Source: Polyangiaceae bacterium (GTDB taxonomy: Bacteria > Myxococcota_A > Polyangia > Polyangiales > Polyangiaceae). Taken from it: a stretch of DNA of 64,000 bases. Shown here in pieces: positions 15,643-25,873 of this stretch. The position numbers and the translations under genes were made by a program. How positions within the stretch are numbered: position 1 is the stretch's first letter; every line of letters begins with the position of its first letter. The DNA lies in NCBI GenBank assembly GCA_025936115.1, contig JAICTZ010000031.1:1-64000 (forward strand), read 5' to 3'. A model generated the notes under the pieces. It had not been told where the DNA came from, did no database searches, and saw only the letters and a list, made by a program, of their open reading frames with translations.

Positions 15643-18444
15643 TCAGAGCGTCTGCTTGACCGACTCGATCTCGAAGGCCTGGATGACGTCGCCTTCCTTC
15701 ACGTCGTTGAAGCCTTCGAGCGCGATACCGCAATCGAAGCCTTCCTTCACGTCGCGCACGTCGTCCTTGAAGCGCTTGAGGCTCGAGAGCTTGCCGTGCC
15801 AAATCTCGGCGCCCTCGCGCACGAGGCGCACGTTCGAGGAGCGGCGCACGACGCCTTCGACCACCATGCAGCCGGCGACGTTGCCCGCCTTGCTGATGCG
15901 GAACACCTGCCGGATCTCGGCCTTGCCGACGAGCTTTTCGACCTGCGTCGGAGCGAGCAGGCCTTCCATCGCGGCCTTCACCTCGTCCACGACGTTGTAG
16001 ATGATGCTGTAGGGGCGGATCTGAACGCCCTCTTTTTGCGCGAGGGCAGCGGCCTTGCCGGCCGGGCGCACGTTGAAGCCGATGATGATCGCGCCCGCCG
16101 CGACGGCGAGGTTCACGTCACCTTCGGTGATGGCGCCCGCCGCAGCGTGGACGACGTTGACCTTCACCTTTTCGCTCGTGAGGCGGGTGAGCGCGTCGGC
16201 CACCGCTTCGACCGAGCCCTGCACGTCGGCCTTGATGATGAGCTTGAGCTCGAGCACCTCGGCCTCTTGCAACGCCTTGTGCAGATCCTCGAGCGACATC
16301 GCCTTTTGGCCCGTCGAGGGCACGAGGCTCCGGCGCTCTTTGACCTTGCGCGACTCGGCGATTTCCTGCGCCTTCTTCACGTCCTTGACGACGTGAACCT
16401 GGTCGCCCGCGCTCGGCACGTCGTTCAGACCGACGATCACGACCGGCGTGGACGGACCTGCCTCGTTCAGTTGGCGTCCGAGTGAGTCGGTGATCGCGCG
16501 CACCTTGCCGTACGCGCCGCCGGCGAGGACTACGTCACCGCGGTTCAAGGTGCCGTCCATCACGAGGATGGTCGCCACGGGCCCGCGGCCGCGGTCGAGC
16601 TCGGCTTCGACGACGAGGCCCGTCGCGGGACCCGTCGGCGTCGCGCGGAGCTCGAGCACCTCGGACTGGAGCAGGATCTGCTCGAGCAGATTCTCGATGC
16701 CTTGACCCGTGTGCGCGGAGACTTCGCTGTAGAGCGTTTCACCGCCCCACTCTTCGGGCGTGAGCCCGAACTCGGCGAGCTGGCGCTTGACGCGCTCGAC
16801 GTTGGCGTCGGGCTTGTCGACCTTGTTGATGGCGACGACGACCGGGACGTTCGCGGCCTTGGCGTGATTGATCGCCTCGCGCGTCTGCGGCATGGCGCCG
16901 TCGTCGGCCGCGACGACGAGCACGACGATGTCCGTCGCCTGCGCGCCGCGGGCACGCATGGCGGTGAACGCCTCGTGGCCCGGCGTGTCGAGGAAGGTGA
17001 TGGGACCGCGCGGGGTCTCGACGGAGTAAGCGCCGATGTGCTGCGTGATGCCGCCCGCTTCCCCGGCCACGACGTTGGCCTTGCGGATGCGGTCGAGCAG
17101 GCTCGTTTTGCCGTGATCGACGTGACCCATGACGGTCACGATCGGCGGGCGCGGGACGGTGCCGGCCTCCTCGTCGGTGGCGGTGCCACGCGCGGCCGTC
17201 AGCTGATCGGCCTCGCTCACCGCGGTGTCTTCGACCTCCCAACCGAACTCGTTGGCGACGATCTTGGCGGTGTCGGCGTCGAGCGTGCTGTTGATGTTCA
17301 CGCCGGTCGTGCCGAGGCGCATGAGCTTCATCAAGACTTCCGTCGCCTTGATCTGCATGCGGCTCGCGAGCGTCTGCAGGTTGACCGACTCCTCGATCCG
17401 CACGACCTTTTTGTGCGCGCCGCGTTCCTGCGTCGCGATGGGTCCCTTCGGGCGCGCCATCGCGCCGAAGCCGCCCGGACCCGGACGGCGCATGCCGCCG
17501 CGACCGAACGACGGGCGACCGCCCATGAACGGACCGCCGGGACGCGGGCGCGAGGCGCCGGCACCCGCTTTGGGATCGTACTGGACGCGGCGTGGCGTCG
17601 GCGCGCCGCGCTGGATCTGCGGCATGGGCACGCCGGGACGGCCTTCCCACACGTCGATGCCGGTCTTGGGCACCGCGGGTCGTACGGGAGCGGCCGGCGC
17701 GGGGGCCGCCGCGGCTGCAGCGGGAGCGGCCGCAATCGGAGCAGCGGCAGCAGCGATGGCCGGTGTTGCCGCGGCGGGTTCGGGCGCGGGCGGCGGTGAC
17801 GGAGCCGCGGCGGCAGCCGCGGGCGCGGGAGCGGGAGCCGCCGGTGCAGCGGCGGCCGGCGATTCAGCGGGCGCAGCCGGCGCGGGAGCGGGAGCCGCAG
17901 CAACGGGCGCGGGAGCCGCGGGTGCTTGCGCCGGAGCGGGTGCCGGTGCGGGCGACGCGGCCGCGACGGGTGCGGGCGCTGGCTCGCGCGCGGCCGGAGG
18001 CGCCGCCGGCGGCGGAGCGGCGGCAGGTGCCGACTGCTCTTTTTCGCCGGAAGCCGGCGCCTTCGAGCGACGAACGACCGCTCCCGAAGACGTGGCGGGC
18101 GAAGACGGTGCCTTGGCGCCAGGCCGCGAGACCGGAGCCGACGCCGGGGCGGGAGCGCTCGTCATGGCGGGCGCCGCGGGGGCGGCTGCTGCGGGCGGTG
18201 CGGCCTCGACCGGTCGCGCTGCGGCTCGGCGCTTGACCACGGTCGGACGGATGCGTTCTTCCACGACGGAGGGCGCCTTCTGTTTCTCGAGCTGGCGCCG
18301 AATGCGATCGACCACATCGGCTCCAATCGAGCTCATGTGGTTGCGCACGTCGGGCACGCCCGACGATTGCAGCAAAGACACGAGCGCCTTTTGGTCCATG
18401 CCAAGGTCGCGTGCCACTTCGTAAACTCTGAGCTTTGCGGTCAT
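15643..18444 (-). CDS. infB: translation initiation factor IF-2
   Basis: The 933-residue protein is a long IF-2, the GTPase that places fMet-tRNA on the 30S subunit and promotes subunit joining. An IF2-N domain (VYEVARDLGMDQKALVSLLQ) is at 1-55. An Ala/Pro-rich, repetitive linker of about 200 residues follows, then a Gly/Arg-rich patch. A second IF2-N-like domain lies at about 345-400. The G domain starts near 440 with GHVDHGKTSLLD, DTPGHEAF and NKVDKPDAN. Domains II-IV follow to the C-terminus. The start ATG overlaps the ylxR/L7Ae stop by 4 bp. The linker is much longer than in Escherichia coli and is probably disordered. Confidence 0.97.
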   Translation of the reverse strand: MTAKLRVYEVARDLGMDQKALVSLLQSSGVPDVRNHMSSIGADVVDRIRRQLEKQKAPSVVEERIRPTVVKRRAAARPVEAAPPAAAAPAAPAMTSAPAPASAPVSRPGAKAPSSPATSSGAVVRRSKAPASGEKEQSAPAAAPPPAAPPAAREPAPAPVAAASPAPAPAPAQAPAAPAPVAAAPAPAPAAPAESPAAAAPAAPAPAPAAAAAAPSPPPAPEPAAATPAIAAAAAPIAAAPAAAAAAPAPAAPVRPAVPKTGIDVWEGRPGVPMPQIQRGAPTPRRVQYDPKAGAGASRPRPGGPFMGGRPSFGRGGMRRPGPGGFGAMARPKGPIATQERGAHKKVVRIEESVNLQTLASRMQIKATEVLMKLMRLGTTGVNINSTLDADTAKIVANEFGWEVEDTAVSEADQLTAARGTATDEEAGTVPRPPIVTVMGHVDHGKTSLLDRIRKANVVAGEAGGITQHIGAYSVETPRGPITFLDTPGHEAFTAMRARGAQATDIVVLVVAADDGAMPQTREAINHAKAANVPVVVAINKVDKPDANVERVKRQLAEFGLTPEEWGGETLYSEVSAHTGQGIENLLEQILLQSEVLELRATPTGPATGLVVEAELDRGRGPVATILVMDGTLNRGDVVLAGGAYGKVRAITDSLGRQLNEAGPSTPVVIVGLNDVPSAGDQVHVVKDVKKAQEIAESRKVKERRSLVPSTGQKAMSLEDLHKALQEAEVLELKLIIKADVQGSVEAVADALTRLTSEKVKVNVVHAAAGAITEGDVNLAVAAGAIIIGFNVRPAGKAAALAQKEGVQIRPYSIIYNVVDEVKAAMEGLLAPTQVEKLVGKAEIRQVFRISKAGNVAGCMVVEGVVRRSSNVRLVREGAEIWHGKLSSLKRFKDDVRDVKEGFDCGIALEGFNDVKEGDVIQAFEIESVKQTL

Positions 18445-19043
18445 CCAGTCTCCGTCACGATCGCATCCTTCGAGCCGCGCGCCTGTCGCGGTGAAGGTAG
18501 TTCTAAGAGCGCCGTAGCTCGTTTGAGCGAGGCGCTGATTCCCTGGTCCAAGATGGCGACGACTCCGATGTCGCCGCGGCCGAGCGCCGTCCCGAGCTCG
18601 GCCTTGGTGCCGAAACGAACAGCTTGATCATGCGCGAGCGCCGCCGCAACCAGCGGTAATTCGGCTCCCGCGCGCGCGTCCGTCGCCACGACCACGACCT
18701 CGGCGAGGCCGTGTTCGATGGCTTCCGTCACGGCCGTCGCGCCAGCGGCCGCCTTCTTGGCGCGTCCCGCGGACGCGATGAGCGCGAGCGCGCGGCGCCG
18801 GCCTGCGGCCGCGAGCTCCGTCAGGAGCGCGTCCGCCGTCGCCTTCACGTTCGTCTTGAGCGCGTGCGAGACGCCGCGCGGCACCGCACGGCGCACACAC
18901 TCCTGCGTCGGGTGCACCCACGCGCCCCGGCCGATCGCCCCGCCGCGCGGATCGGCGGCGAGACTCCCGTCAGGGCCGAGCACGAGGCGAACGAGCTCGC
19001 TCGCCTCGACGCTGGCGCGACAACCCACGCAGGTCCGCTCCAT
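18441..19043 (-). CDS. YlxR (DUF448)-L7Ae fusion protein
   Basis: The first 80 residues match YlxR (RTCVGCRASVEASELVRLV, then GRGAWVHPTQECVRRA), an RNA-binding protein of nusA operons. From about residue 100 the sequence becomes L7Ae/L30e-like (ALALIASAGRAKKAAAGATA, then VVVATDARAGAELPLVAAAL). In Firmicutes the two are separate adjacent genes (ylxR and ylxQ); here they are one 200-residue polypeptide. The start ATG at 19043 overlaps the nusA stop by one base (TGATG) and was preferred over an upstream start inside nusA. It overlaps infB by 4 bp. It probably binds structured RNA in transcription or ribosome maturation. Confidence 0.9.
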   Translation of the reverse strand: MERTCVGCRASVEASELVRLVLGPDGSLAADPRGGAIGRGAWVHPTQECVRRAVPRGVSHALKTNVKATADALLTELAAAGRRRALALIASAGRAKKAAAGATAVTEAIEHGLAEVVVVATDARAGAELPLVAAALAHDQAVRFGTKAELGTALGRGDIGVVAILDQGISASLKRATALLELPSPRQARGSKDAIVTETG

Positions 19044-20692
19044 CACTCGCTCGGCTGCGCTCCCGTGGCGTCGCTCGTCGCGGCGTGGCGCGAGCGCGCC
19101 TGTTCGATGACCTTCCATTCGTCGGCGAGGAAGTGTCGCGCGCTTTCGTGAATCTGGCGCGCCTTCTTGATGCCGAGTCCGGTTCGAATCGCGAGCCGGT
19201 CGGGGTCCTCACGAGCGAGGTCGTCCACGCGACGGTAGCCGGCCTCTTCGAGCAGCTGCACCGTCCGCTGGCCGATGCCCTGCAGGAAGCGGAGCTTCTC
19301 CTCTTCGCCGAGCGGTTCGACGCGGGAGGTCGCCCGCTCGATCCGCTCCTGCCGCACGCGCTCCATGGCGCCCGAGGCGGCGGCCTTGAGCTCCTGGGCG
19401 CGCTCGGGGGACTCGATGCCCTCGATCGTCACGAGCTCGTCGACGGAGGCCTCGGCCACCTCTTCGAGCGCGCGGAAGCCCAGGCGGTACATGCTCTTGG
19501 CGAGATCGTCGCCGATGCCCTCGATTTCGCGCAGTTGGACGAGTGCCTCCTCTTCCATCTGGAGGAACTTGGCTTCGCTGATGATGTCGAGCTTCCAACC
19601 GGTGAGCTGGGACGCGAGCCGCACGTTTTGCCCCTTACGGCCGATGGCGAGGGAGAGTTTCTCCTCCGGCACGACGAGCTCCATGCGGTGATCGGCCTCG
19701 TCGACGATGACCTTGTTCACCTCGGCGGGCTGGATGGCGTTGATGATGTAACGCGCCGGGTCCTTGTCCCACGGCACGATGTCGATCTTCTCGCCGCGGA
19801 GCTCCTGCACGACGGCCTGCACCCTCGAGCCCTTGATGCCCACGCAGGCGCCCACCGGATCAACGTCGGCGTCACGGCTCGTCACCGCGATCTTGCTGCG
19901 CGAGCCCGGCTCGCGGGCGACGCCCACGATCTTGACGATACCTTCGTAAATTTCCGGCACTTCTGCTTCGAACAGCTTCTCGACCAGGTGCGGTGACTGG
20001 CGCGAGAGGATGATCATCGGGCCGCGCGCGTCGCGGTCGATGTTCTTCACGAAGGCGACGATGCGGTCACCGGGACGGAAGGTTTCGCGCGGCGTCTGCT
20101 CGCGTGCCGGCAGCACGCCCTCGGTCTTGCCGAGATCGACGATCAGGTTGTGACCCTTCTCGAAGCGCCGGACGATGCCGCGGATGAGCTGTCCCTGACG
20201 GTCCTTGTACTCGTTGTAGATGATGTCGCGCTCGGCGTCGCGCACGCGCTGGAGCAGCACTTGCTTCGCCGCCTGCGCCGCGATGCGGCCGAAGGTGCTG
20301 CGCGCCTGCTTCATGTCGAGCACGCTGCCGAACTCTTTGTCCTGCTGCTTGGCGCGATCGGCGTCGCGCGGATGCCAGAAGACCTGGAACCCGAGCTCCT
20401 CACCGACCTCGGCGTCGAGCCCGTGCTTGCGCGCGACGTCGACAGCGATTTCGCGCTCGGGCTGCGTCACGGCGTCGACCACCGTCATGTATTGAAAGAG
20501 ATCGATGTTCCCGGTGTCGGAATTGAAGCGCGCCTCGAGCTCGCGCGTAGGGCCGAACGCGGCCTGCGCGGCTTTGAGAATCGCCGCCTCCATCGTCTCG
20601 ATCAGCACTTGCCGATCGATGCCCTTTTCCTGAGCCACCTGATCGACGATCGACCCGAGTCCATCGCCGAAGCCCAACGACTGCGCTGCCAT
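19043..20692 (-). CDS. nusA: transcription termination/antitermination factor NusA
   Basis: The 549-residue protein has the NusA order: an N-terminal RNA polymerase-binding domain (1-130), S1 (about 135-205, ending in KTEGVLPAREQ), and two KH domains (about 230-345, with DPVGACVGIKGSRVQAVVQE and SLAIGRKGQNVRLASQLTGW). Helix-hairpin-helix repeats follow (IEGIGDDLAKSMYRLGF and LQGIGQRTVQLLEEAGYR). It modulates pausing, termination and antitermination. Its ATG overlaps the rimP stop by one base (TGATG); a GTG one codon earlier is possible. The C-terminal HhH repeats resemble the acidic-repeat modules of proteobacterial NusA. Confidence 0.97.
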   Translation of the reverse strand: MAAQSLGFGDGLGSIVDQVAQEKGIDRQVLIETMEAAILKAAQAAFGPTRELEARFNSDTGNIDLFQYMTVVDAVTQPEREIAVDVARKHGLDAEVGEELGFQVFWHPRDADRAKQQDKEFGSVLDMKQARSTFGRIAAQAAKQVLLQRVRDAERDIIYNEYKDRQGQLIRGIVRRFEKGHNLIVDLGKTEGVLPAREQTPRETFRPGDRIVAFVKNIDRDARGPMIILSRQSPHLVEKLFEAEVPEIYEGIVKIVGVAREPGSRSKIAVTSRDADVDPVGACVGIKGSRVQAVVQELRGEKIDIVPWDKDPARYIINAIQPAEVNKVIVDEADHRMELVVPEEKLSLAIGRKGQNVRLASQLTGWKLDIISEAKFLQMEEEALVQLREIEGIGDDLAKSMYRLGFRALEEVAEASVDELVTIEGIESPERAQELKAAASGAMERVRQERIERATSRVEPLGEEEKLRFLQGIGQRTVQLLEEAGYRRVDDLAREDPDRLAIRTGLGIKKARQIHESARHFLADEWKVIEQARSRHAATSDATGAQPSE

Positions 20693-21285
20693 CACTCACC
20701 TGCTCCATTACGAACGCGCGGATGTTTGTCCCGCGCGGCTTTTCCGCTGCGGCCGGCTGAACGCCCGCCGCGCGGCTCACCTCGCCGCCATTCGAACACG
20801 AGCCGCGCCGCGTCGACGTTCGCCGGATCGATGACGATCGGCTTGTCGCGCACGACGAGCGTCAGCCGGCCGTCGTCACCGACGCCGTCGAGCGTGCCGA
20901 CGAGCACGTACTGCCCGCCTACCGACTCCTTGAGCTTCAAGCGGGCGCTGTGCCCCTTGAAGCGGCGAAAATCTTCGACCCCGTAGAGCGCGCGCTCGAG
21001 ACCGGGCGAGCCGACCTCGAGCCGGTAGCACTGCTGAATACAGTCGGCGACGTCGAGCGCCGTCGAGATGTCGCGCGACACGTCGGTGCAGAGCTCGAGC
21101 GTCACACCCGCACCCGGCTCCGTGCTGCCCGGTTGCTCGAGCGTCACCTCGAGCACGCGCTCACCACGATCGGAACGCCACACGAGCTCAACACAGTCCA
21201 CGCCGTGCGCGGTGAGCACGGGCGCGATCGCGTTCACGACACGGTCGCGATCGAGTCCGGTGAGTTTCTCGTGGGCTATCTTCAT
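20692..21285 (-). CDS. rimP: ribosome maturation factor RimP
   Basis: The 197-residue product matches RimP, needed for 30S assembly: LTAHGVDCVELVWRSDRGER, CTDVSRDISTALDVAD, then YRLEVGSPGLERAL and FRRFKGHSARLKL. ATG 21285 (MKIAHEKLTGLDR) was chosen because residues upstream of it are not conserved-looking. A basic tail (GGRSAGRSGKAARDKHPR) extends past the usual length. It is the first gene of the minus-strand cluster and overlaps nusA by one base. The terminator of the next gene upstream ends 58 bp before it, so transcription must start in that gap. Confidence 0.93.
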   Translation of the reverse strand: MKIAHEKLTGLDRDRVVNAIAPVLTAHGVDCVELVWRSDRGERVLEVTLEQPGSTEPGAGVTLELCTDVSRDISTALDVADCIQQCYRLEVGSPGLERALYGVEDFRRFKGHSARLKLKESVGGQYVLVGTLDGVGDDGRLTLVVRDKPIVIDPANVDAARLVFEWRRGEPRGGRSAGRSGKAARDKHPRVRNGAGE

Positions 21286-21342
21286 TCGTGTGCGTGGCGA
21301 TCGTGTCGGAGGGAGCGCGGAGATTCGTGCGGGCCAAGGCCC

Positions 21343-21371
21343 AAAAAAAAAGGACCCGATTGGACGGGTCC
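21343..21371 (-). terminator. strong intrinsic terminator of the dehydrogenase gene
   Basis: On the minus strand GGACCCG and CGGGTCC (21371-21365 and 21358-21352) form a perfect 7-bp stem with a 6-base loop, followed by nine consecutive T. It lies about 130 bp past the stop of the phosphoglycerate dehydrogenase-like gene. It insulates rimP from it. Confidence 0.85.
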
Positions 21372-21501
21372 ATGCGGGATCCACCCTGTAGATGGCGGCG
21401 GGAGTCTACTCGCGGGCAGCAGGTTGTGCAAAGGCGAGATAACAGCGCGAATTTGCTGTTTTCTCGACCACGCCCCCGTTCGGCCCACGAGCCAGCGACG
21501 T

Positions 21502-22713
21502 TCAGGCAACGTTCGGCAGCGTGACCAAATCGACGTGCAGGATCTCGTCGCTGAAGGCCATGATCTCTTGCAGGCAACCGTCGGACGGCCGCGACTCGAG
21601 ACGGATCTTGGCGCACGCGGCGTGACCGCCCTCGAACACCGTGTTGTCGAGCTCGCTGATGTGGATGCCGTGACGTTTGAGCACGGCGAGCACGTTGGCG
21701 AGCGCGCCCACTTGGTCGACGTGGCGCACGACGAGCTGATAACGCGACCAGGTGTTCTGCGCGATGTTGACGACGTTCGGCACCTCGCCCTTCGTGACGA
21801 AGCTCCGCAGGATGCGCACCGTCTCGCTCGCGATCGCCGTCTGCGCGCGATCGGTCGAAGCGCCGATGTGCGGCGTCGCGTACACGAGCCCGGAGCGCAG
21901 GATCGGGTGCTCGTAGCGCGCGGTGCGTTCGGAGGGCTCACCGGGCAGCACGTCGAGCCCGACGCGCAGGGATTTTTTGGGGATGAGCTCGAGCAGGGCG
22001 TCGTAGTCGACGAGCTCGGGGCGCGCCGTGTTCACGAAGCTTGCGCCGTCGGGAAGTGCGCTCAAAATCGCGCGATCGACGAAGCCGCGCGTGCGCTCGC
22101 TGAGCTCGAGGTGGACGCTCAAGACGTCGGACTCGCGCGCGAGCTCGATCGCGGAGTCGACGCGCCGCACACCGAGCTCGGCGGCGCGCGCCAGCGTGAG
22201 CGAGCGGCCGTAAGTGATCGGCCGCATGCCGTACGCCCGTGCGAGCTCCGCCATGACGCGCCCTGCATAGCCGAAACCGAGGATGCCGAGGGTACGACCC
22301 TCGAGCCCAATGGCGCGCGCGTACTCGTCCTTTTCCCAGCGGCCGGCGCGCAGACCGTTGATGGCGTCGGGAACGCGGCGGTCGAGACAGCCGATCAGGG
22401 TGAAGGCGAGCTCGGCGACCGCCCGCGCGTTCTTGCCGGGCGTCGTCGCGATGTAGATGCCGCGCTCGCTCGCGAAGGCCACGTCGATGTTTTGCGTGCC
22501 GGCCCCCGCTCGAATCACGAGATTCAGCGATTTGCCTGCGGCGAGCGCGGCCGCGCTCACCGGCGTGCCGCGCACGACGAGCACGTTGATGCCTCCGAGC
22601 CGGGCGGGGAGCTCCGGACCCGAAAGTTTCGGCTCGTAATCGACTTCCACACCGAGGGCTCGCATCTCGTCCAGGGCGTCCTCGGACAGGCGATCGGCGA
22701 CCAGCACACGCAT
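21502..22713 (-). CDS. D-3-phosphoglycerate dehydrogenase-like 2-hydroxyacid dehydrogenase with ACT domain
   Basis: The 403-residue protein is a D-isomer 2-hydroxyacid dehydrogenase. The Rossmann motif is LGILGFGYAGRVMAELAR, catalytic Arg lies in NTARPELVD, Glu in LPGEP and His in TPHIGAS. The C-terminal 75 residues look like an ACT domain (HVDQVGALANVLAVLKRHGI). This is the architecture of SerA, which oxidises 3-phosphoglycerate in serine synthesis. No serC or serB adjoins, so another 2-hydroxyacid substrate cannot be excluded. Start ATG 22713 gives the usual N-terminus; ATG 22734 is seven codons earlier. Neither start has a clear ribosome site. A strong terminator follows. Confidence 0.85.
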   Translation of the reverse strand: MRVLVADRLSEDALDEMRALGVEVDYEPKLSGPELPARLGGINVLVVRGTPVSAAALAAGKSLNLVIRAGAGTQNIDVAFASERGIYIATTPGKNARAVAELAFTLIGCLDRRVPDAINGLRAGRWEKDEYARAIGLEGRTLGILGFGYAGRVMAELARAYGMRPITYGRSLTLARAAELGVRRVDSAIELARESDVLSVHLELSERTRGFVDRAILSALPDGASFVNTARPELVDYDALLELIPKKSLRVGLDVLPGEPSERTARYEHPILRSGLVYATPHIGASTDRAQTAIASETVRILRSFVTKGEVPNVVNIAQNTWSRYQLVVRHVDQVGALANVLAVLKRHGIHISELDNTVFEGGHAACAKIRLESRPSDGCLQEIMAFSDEILHVDLVTLPNVA

Positions 22714-22795
22714 AGGGGGGGCCGGTTTTAGCATTCGAAGCGGGGTCGCACCTAGCTTCGACTTCCGCAGCCGCCCCGGGCGACGAACGTGGCGG

Positions 22796-23308
22796 CTAGC
22801 GCGGCTTTTGCGGGCGGTACGACGCCGGGCGGTAGCGCGCGCCGCGGATCACGAGCGCGGGCGAACCGTCCGGGTCTGCCTCGAGCCAGGGGCCGAGCGC
22901 AATTTGCGCCGCTTGGCGGAAGCGCGCGTCGAAGGCGGCGTGCTTCACCTTGACGTAGAGCCGCTCGCCGCGATCGAGCGCGAGTGTGGCCGCGTCGAGC
23001 GGCTCCTCGCTGCCGTCGGAGAGCACGAGCCGCGGTCCGTCTTCCGTCGCGACGACACGCTCCACGAAGAACGGCACGTCTTCGACCTCGAAGTACGACC
23101 AATCGTAACCGTTCGTGAGGATGTAGCGGCCGTCGTCGGGGTGGCGGCTGATCCAGGTCGCGAAGGCGCGCGCCATCCCGGCGTGCTCGAACGGCTCCTC
23201 AGCGTGGAAAAAGCGGCCTTCGGCGTCGAGGCGGATCCCGCTTTCGCGCGAACGGCCGGGCGGCGGCGGCAGCCGATAAAAGTCGGGATGATCGGCGGGT
23301 CGGGACAC
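22796..23308 (-). CDS. DUF1285-like protein
   Basis: The 170-residue protein opens IRLDAEGRFFHAEEPFEH, followed by ATWISRHPDDGRYILTNGYD and VEDVPFFVERV, a pattern I associate with DUF1285. The family is small, cytoplasmic and of unknown role. No signal peptide or membrane helix is seen. The GTG at 23308 follows a weak GGAAG element; ATG 23362 lies further upstream but would extend into the preceding gene's 3' end. It is third in a minus-strand run after the decarboxylase and the zinc-protease-like gene, 22 bp after the latter's stop. The family assignment is from memory of the pattern. Confidence 0.6.
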   Translation of the reverse strand: MSRPADHPDFYRLPPPPGRSRESGIRLDAEGRFFHAEEPFEHAGMARAFATWISRHPDDGRYILTNGYDWSYFEVEDVPFFVERVVATEDGPRLVLSDGSEEPLDAATLALDRGERLYVKVKHAAFDARFRQAAQIALGPWLEADPDGSPALVIRGARYRPASYRPQKPR

Positions 23309-23330
23309 GGCACCCGATCTTCCGACGAGC

Positions 23331-23782
23331 CTAGCGGCCGAGCAAGTACCGCCGTGACACATCGACCACGAAGCGCCCGGCGAGCGCGCTCCGTCCGAGC
23401 AGCATGCGGTAGTGCATCGCGGCGCGGTTCACGAGCCCGACTTCGATGCGCGCCTCGATCTCGCCGAAGCGCGCGCGCGCCGTCACGAAGGGGCGCGACT
23501 CGAGCTTGCCGCTCGTCGAACGCACCCGCGCGCGCCGCGTGACGACGGCCTCGATCGGCGACTGCCCTTCCCCACCAAGCTCGAAGCGGACGCGCCCGTT
23601 ACCGAGCTCGCTCAGGTGTTCGACGTGCAAAGCGCTCGTGCGCGCGCCCGTGTCGACGCGCGCCGGCAAGCGCTCGAGCCCGAAATCGAGCAGCGTGACG
23701 AGCTCGACGGCGCCAATCGTGCGCGGCGCCTCGGGCTCGTCGTGCGTGCGGGCCGCGTGGAGAGCCGCCGGCCGGGCCCGGC

Positions 23783-23786
<4 letters not shown>
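23331..23786 (-). CDS. retropepsin-like ATP-dependent zinc protease family protein
   Basis: The 151-residue protein shows the signature of the family named putative ATP-dependent zinc protease (Pfam Zn_protease, DUF785): PARVDTGARTSALHVEHL near residue 42, then EVGLVNRAAMHYRMLLGRSA and a C-terminal VVDVSRRYLLG. The DTGA motif resembles the active site of retroviral-type aspartic proteases, so the zinc label may be misleading. The family is often linked to RimK-like glutamate ligases; none is nearby. The ATG overlaps the stop of the decarboxylase gene by 4 bp (ATGA). The substrate is unknown. Confidence 0.8.
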
Positions 23787-24751
<965 letters not shown>

Positions 24752-25096
24752 GGCTCGTGAGTAGTCGCCCTCACGGCGGGACGCAAACCGAACGCCGCCG
24801 ATGAGCGCGGTGAAATTCCGCGACATCCGCGCGACTCACAAGGATGCAAGCGCTCATCCGCTCACGCTCGAACGCCGGCAGAGCTCGTAGCGGCCTGCGC
24901 ACCTTCACGCACATCGCACCCGCGCGCTCGCACTCCTCGCGTTGCTGCTCCGTCCTGCGACTTCGAGCAACTCGGCTCGCACGCGCAAAGACGCGGATAT
25001 TCCCGCGTTCGGGACGAGATTCACGGCTGAGGGCGCGACGCCCCGCGGCTTGCGGCTTCCCCGTTGCCGAGTCGCGGATTATGACTCCCGCCGGAC
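24752..25096. other. divergent intergenic region
   Basis: These 345 bases separate the divergently transcribed decarboxylase and zinc-ribbon membrane genes. No coding frame with protein-like character and no strong hairpin was found. Promoters for both operons must lie here, but no clear -35/-10 pair stands out. Confidence 0.5.
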
Positions 25097-25873
25097 ATGC
25101 CCGACGAGTTTCCAACCTTCGAGGTGGTCGCCCTGATCGGCGTGGTGGCCGCCTTCGTCGGGATGCTGCAGCTCCGGCGCGGAATGAGCGAAATCCCCAA
25201 GCTGTCCGCGGCGCTCGAGCAGGCGCTACGCGCCGGTGACTTGGCCGCCGCGCGGGCGCTCTGCAGCCACGCTGAGGGTGCCGCGTTCGCGCGCATCGGT
25301 TCCGCGCTCGTGGAAGCGCTCGGGCGCGATCCGCGGCCGAATGCGTCCGCGCTACGGCACGCCATGAGCTCGGCTCGCCGGCGCGCTGCAGCTACGGCTC
25401 AGCGCGGACGCGCCCGTGATCTGGTGGTCGCCGCCGTGCTGATCGGCGCGGTGGCCTACGCCGTGCGCGCTTCGCTCGGTGTAGGTAGCGCTTTCTACTC
25501 GCTCATCGCCGCCGCGCTCGTCGTGACGGCGCTCGGCCCCATGCTCCGCCGCTCGATGCTGAACGCCATCATCGCCGCAAGTGAAGGCTTGCTCGCCGCC
25601 GCGACCGACTACCTCTCGCTCAAAGCCGAGCCGAATCGCGTTTGCCTCAAATGCGGCTCCCCCGACGCCGTCCGCGTCGGTCTGCCGCTGCTCGAGGGGC
25701 TCGCGCCGCTCGGCTTGAGCGAGCTCGACATTTGTCGCCAGTGCGGCACCGTGCGCGGCGACGTCGCCCGCCCGGAGGCCATCACCGAAGATCCGGCGCG
25801 CGGCATTCGCTTCAGCGCCGTCGAACCTGCGCTCGAGAGCAGCGCCGAGCCCGAACGGGAGCACCAAGGATGA
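25097..25873 (+). CDS. membrane protein with C-terminal zinc ribbon, MotA/TolQ/ExbB-like N-terminus
   Basis: This 258-residue protein begins with a membrane helix (VVALIGVVAAFVGMLQL). A cytosolic helical segment rich in Ala/Arg resembles that of MotA/TolQ/ExbB proteins (LRAGDLAAARALCSHAEGAA). Two more membrane helices follow (VVAAVLIGAVAYAV and FYSLIAAALVVTALGPML). A four-cysteine zinc ribbon lies near residues 184-221 (CLKCGSPDAV and ICRQCGTVRG). The helix layout suggests a proton-channel-like scaffold, but the ribbon is unusual for that family and no ExbD/TolR partner is adjacent. Its stop overlaps the next ATG by 4 bp, so the two are coupled. Function is unknown. Confidence 0.75.
   Translation: MPDEFPTFEVVALIGVVAAFVGMLQLRRGMSEIPKLSAALEQALRAGDLAAARALCSHAEGAAFARIGSALVEALGRDPRPNASALRHAMSSARRRAAATAQRGRARDLVVAAVLIGAVAYAVRASLGVGSAFYSLIAAALVVTALGPMLRRSMLNAIIAASEGLLAAATDYLSLKAEPNRVCLKCGSPDAVRVGLPLLEGLAPLGLSELDICRQCGTVRGDVARPEAITEDPARGIRFSAVEPALESSAEPEREHQG

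Noticed and set aside
17225..18424. Plus-strand Ala/Gly-rich frame of 399 codons
   Set aside because: It is the complement of the Ala/Pro-rich linker of IF-2 and has no independent pattern.
21441..21460. Hairpin AACAGC/GCTGTT as a second terminator
   Set aside because: The stem is only 6 bp with an 8-base loop, and no T-tract of useful length follows on the minus strand; the strong terminator lies further on.
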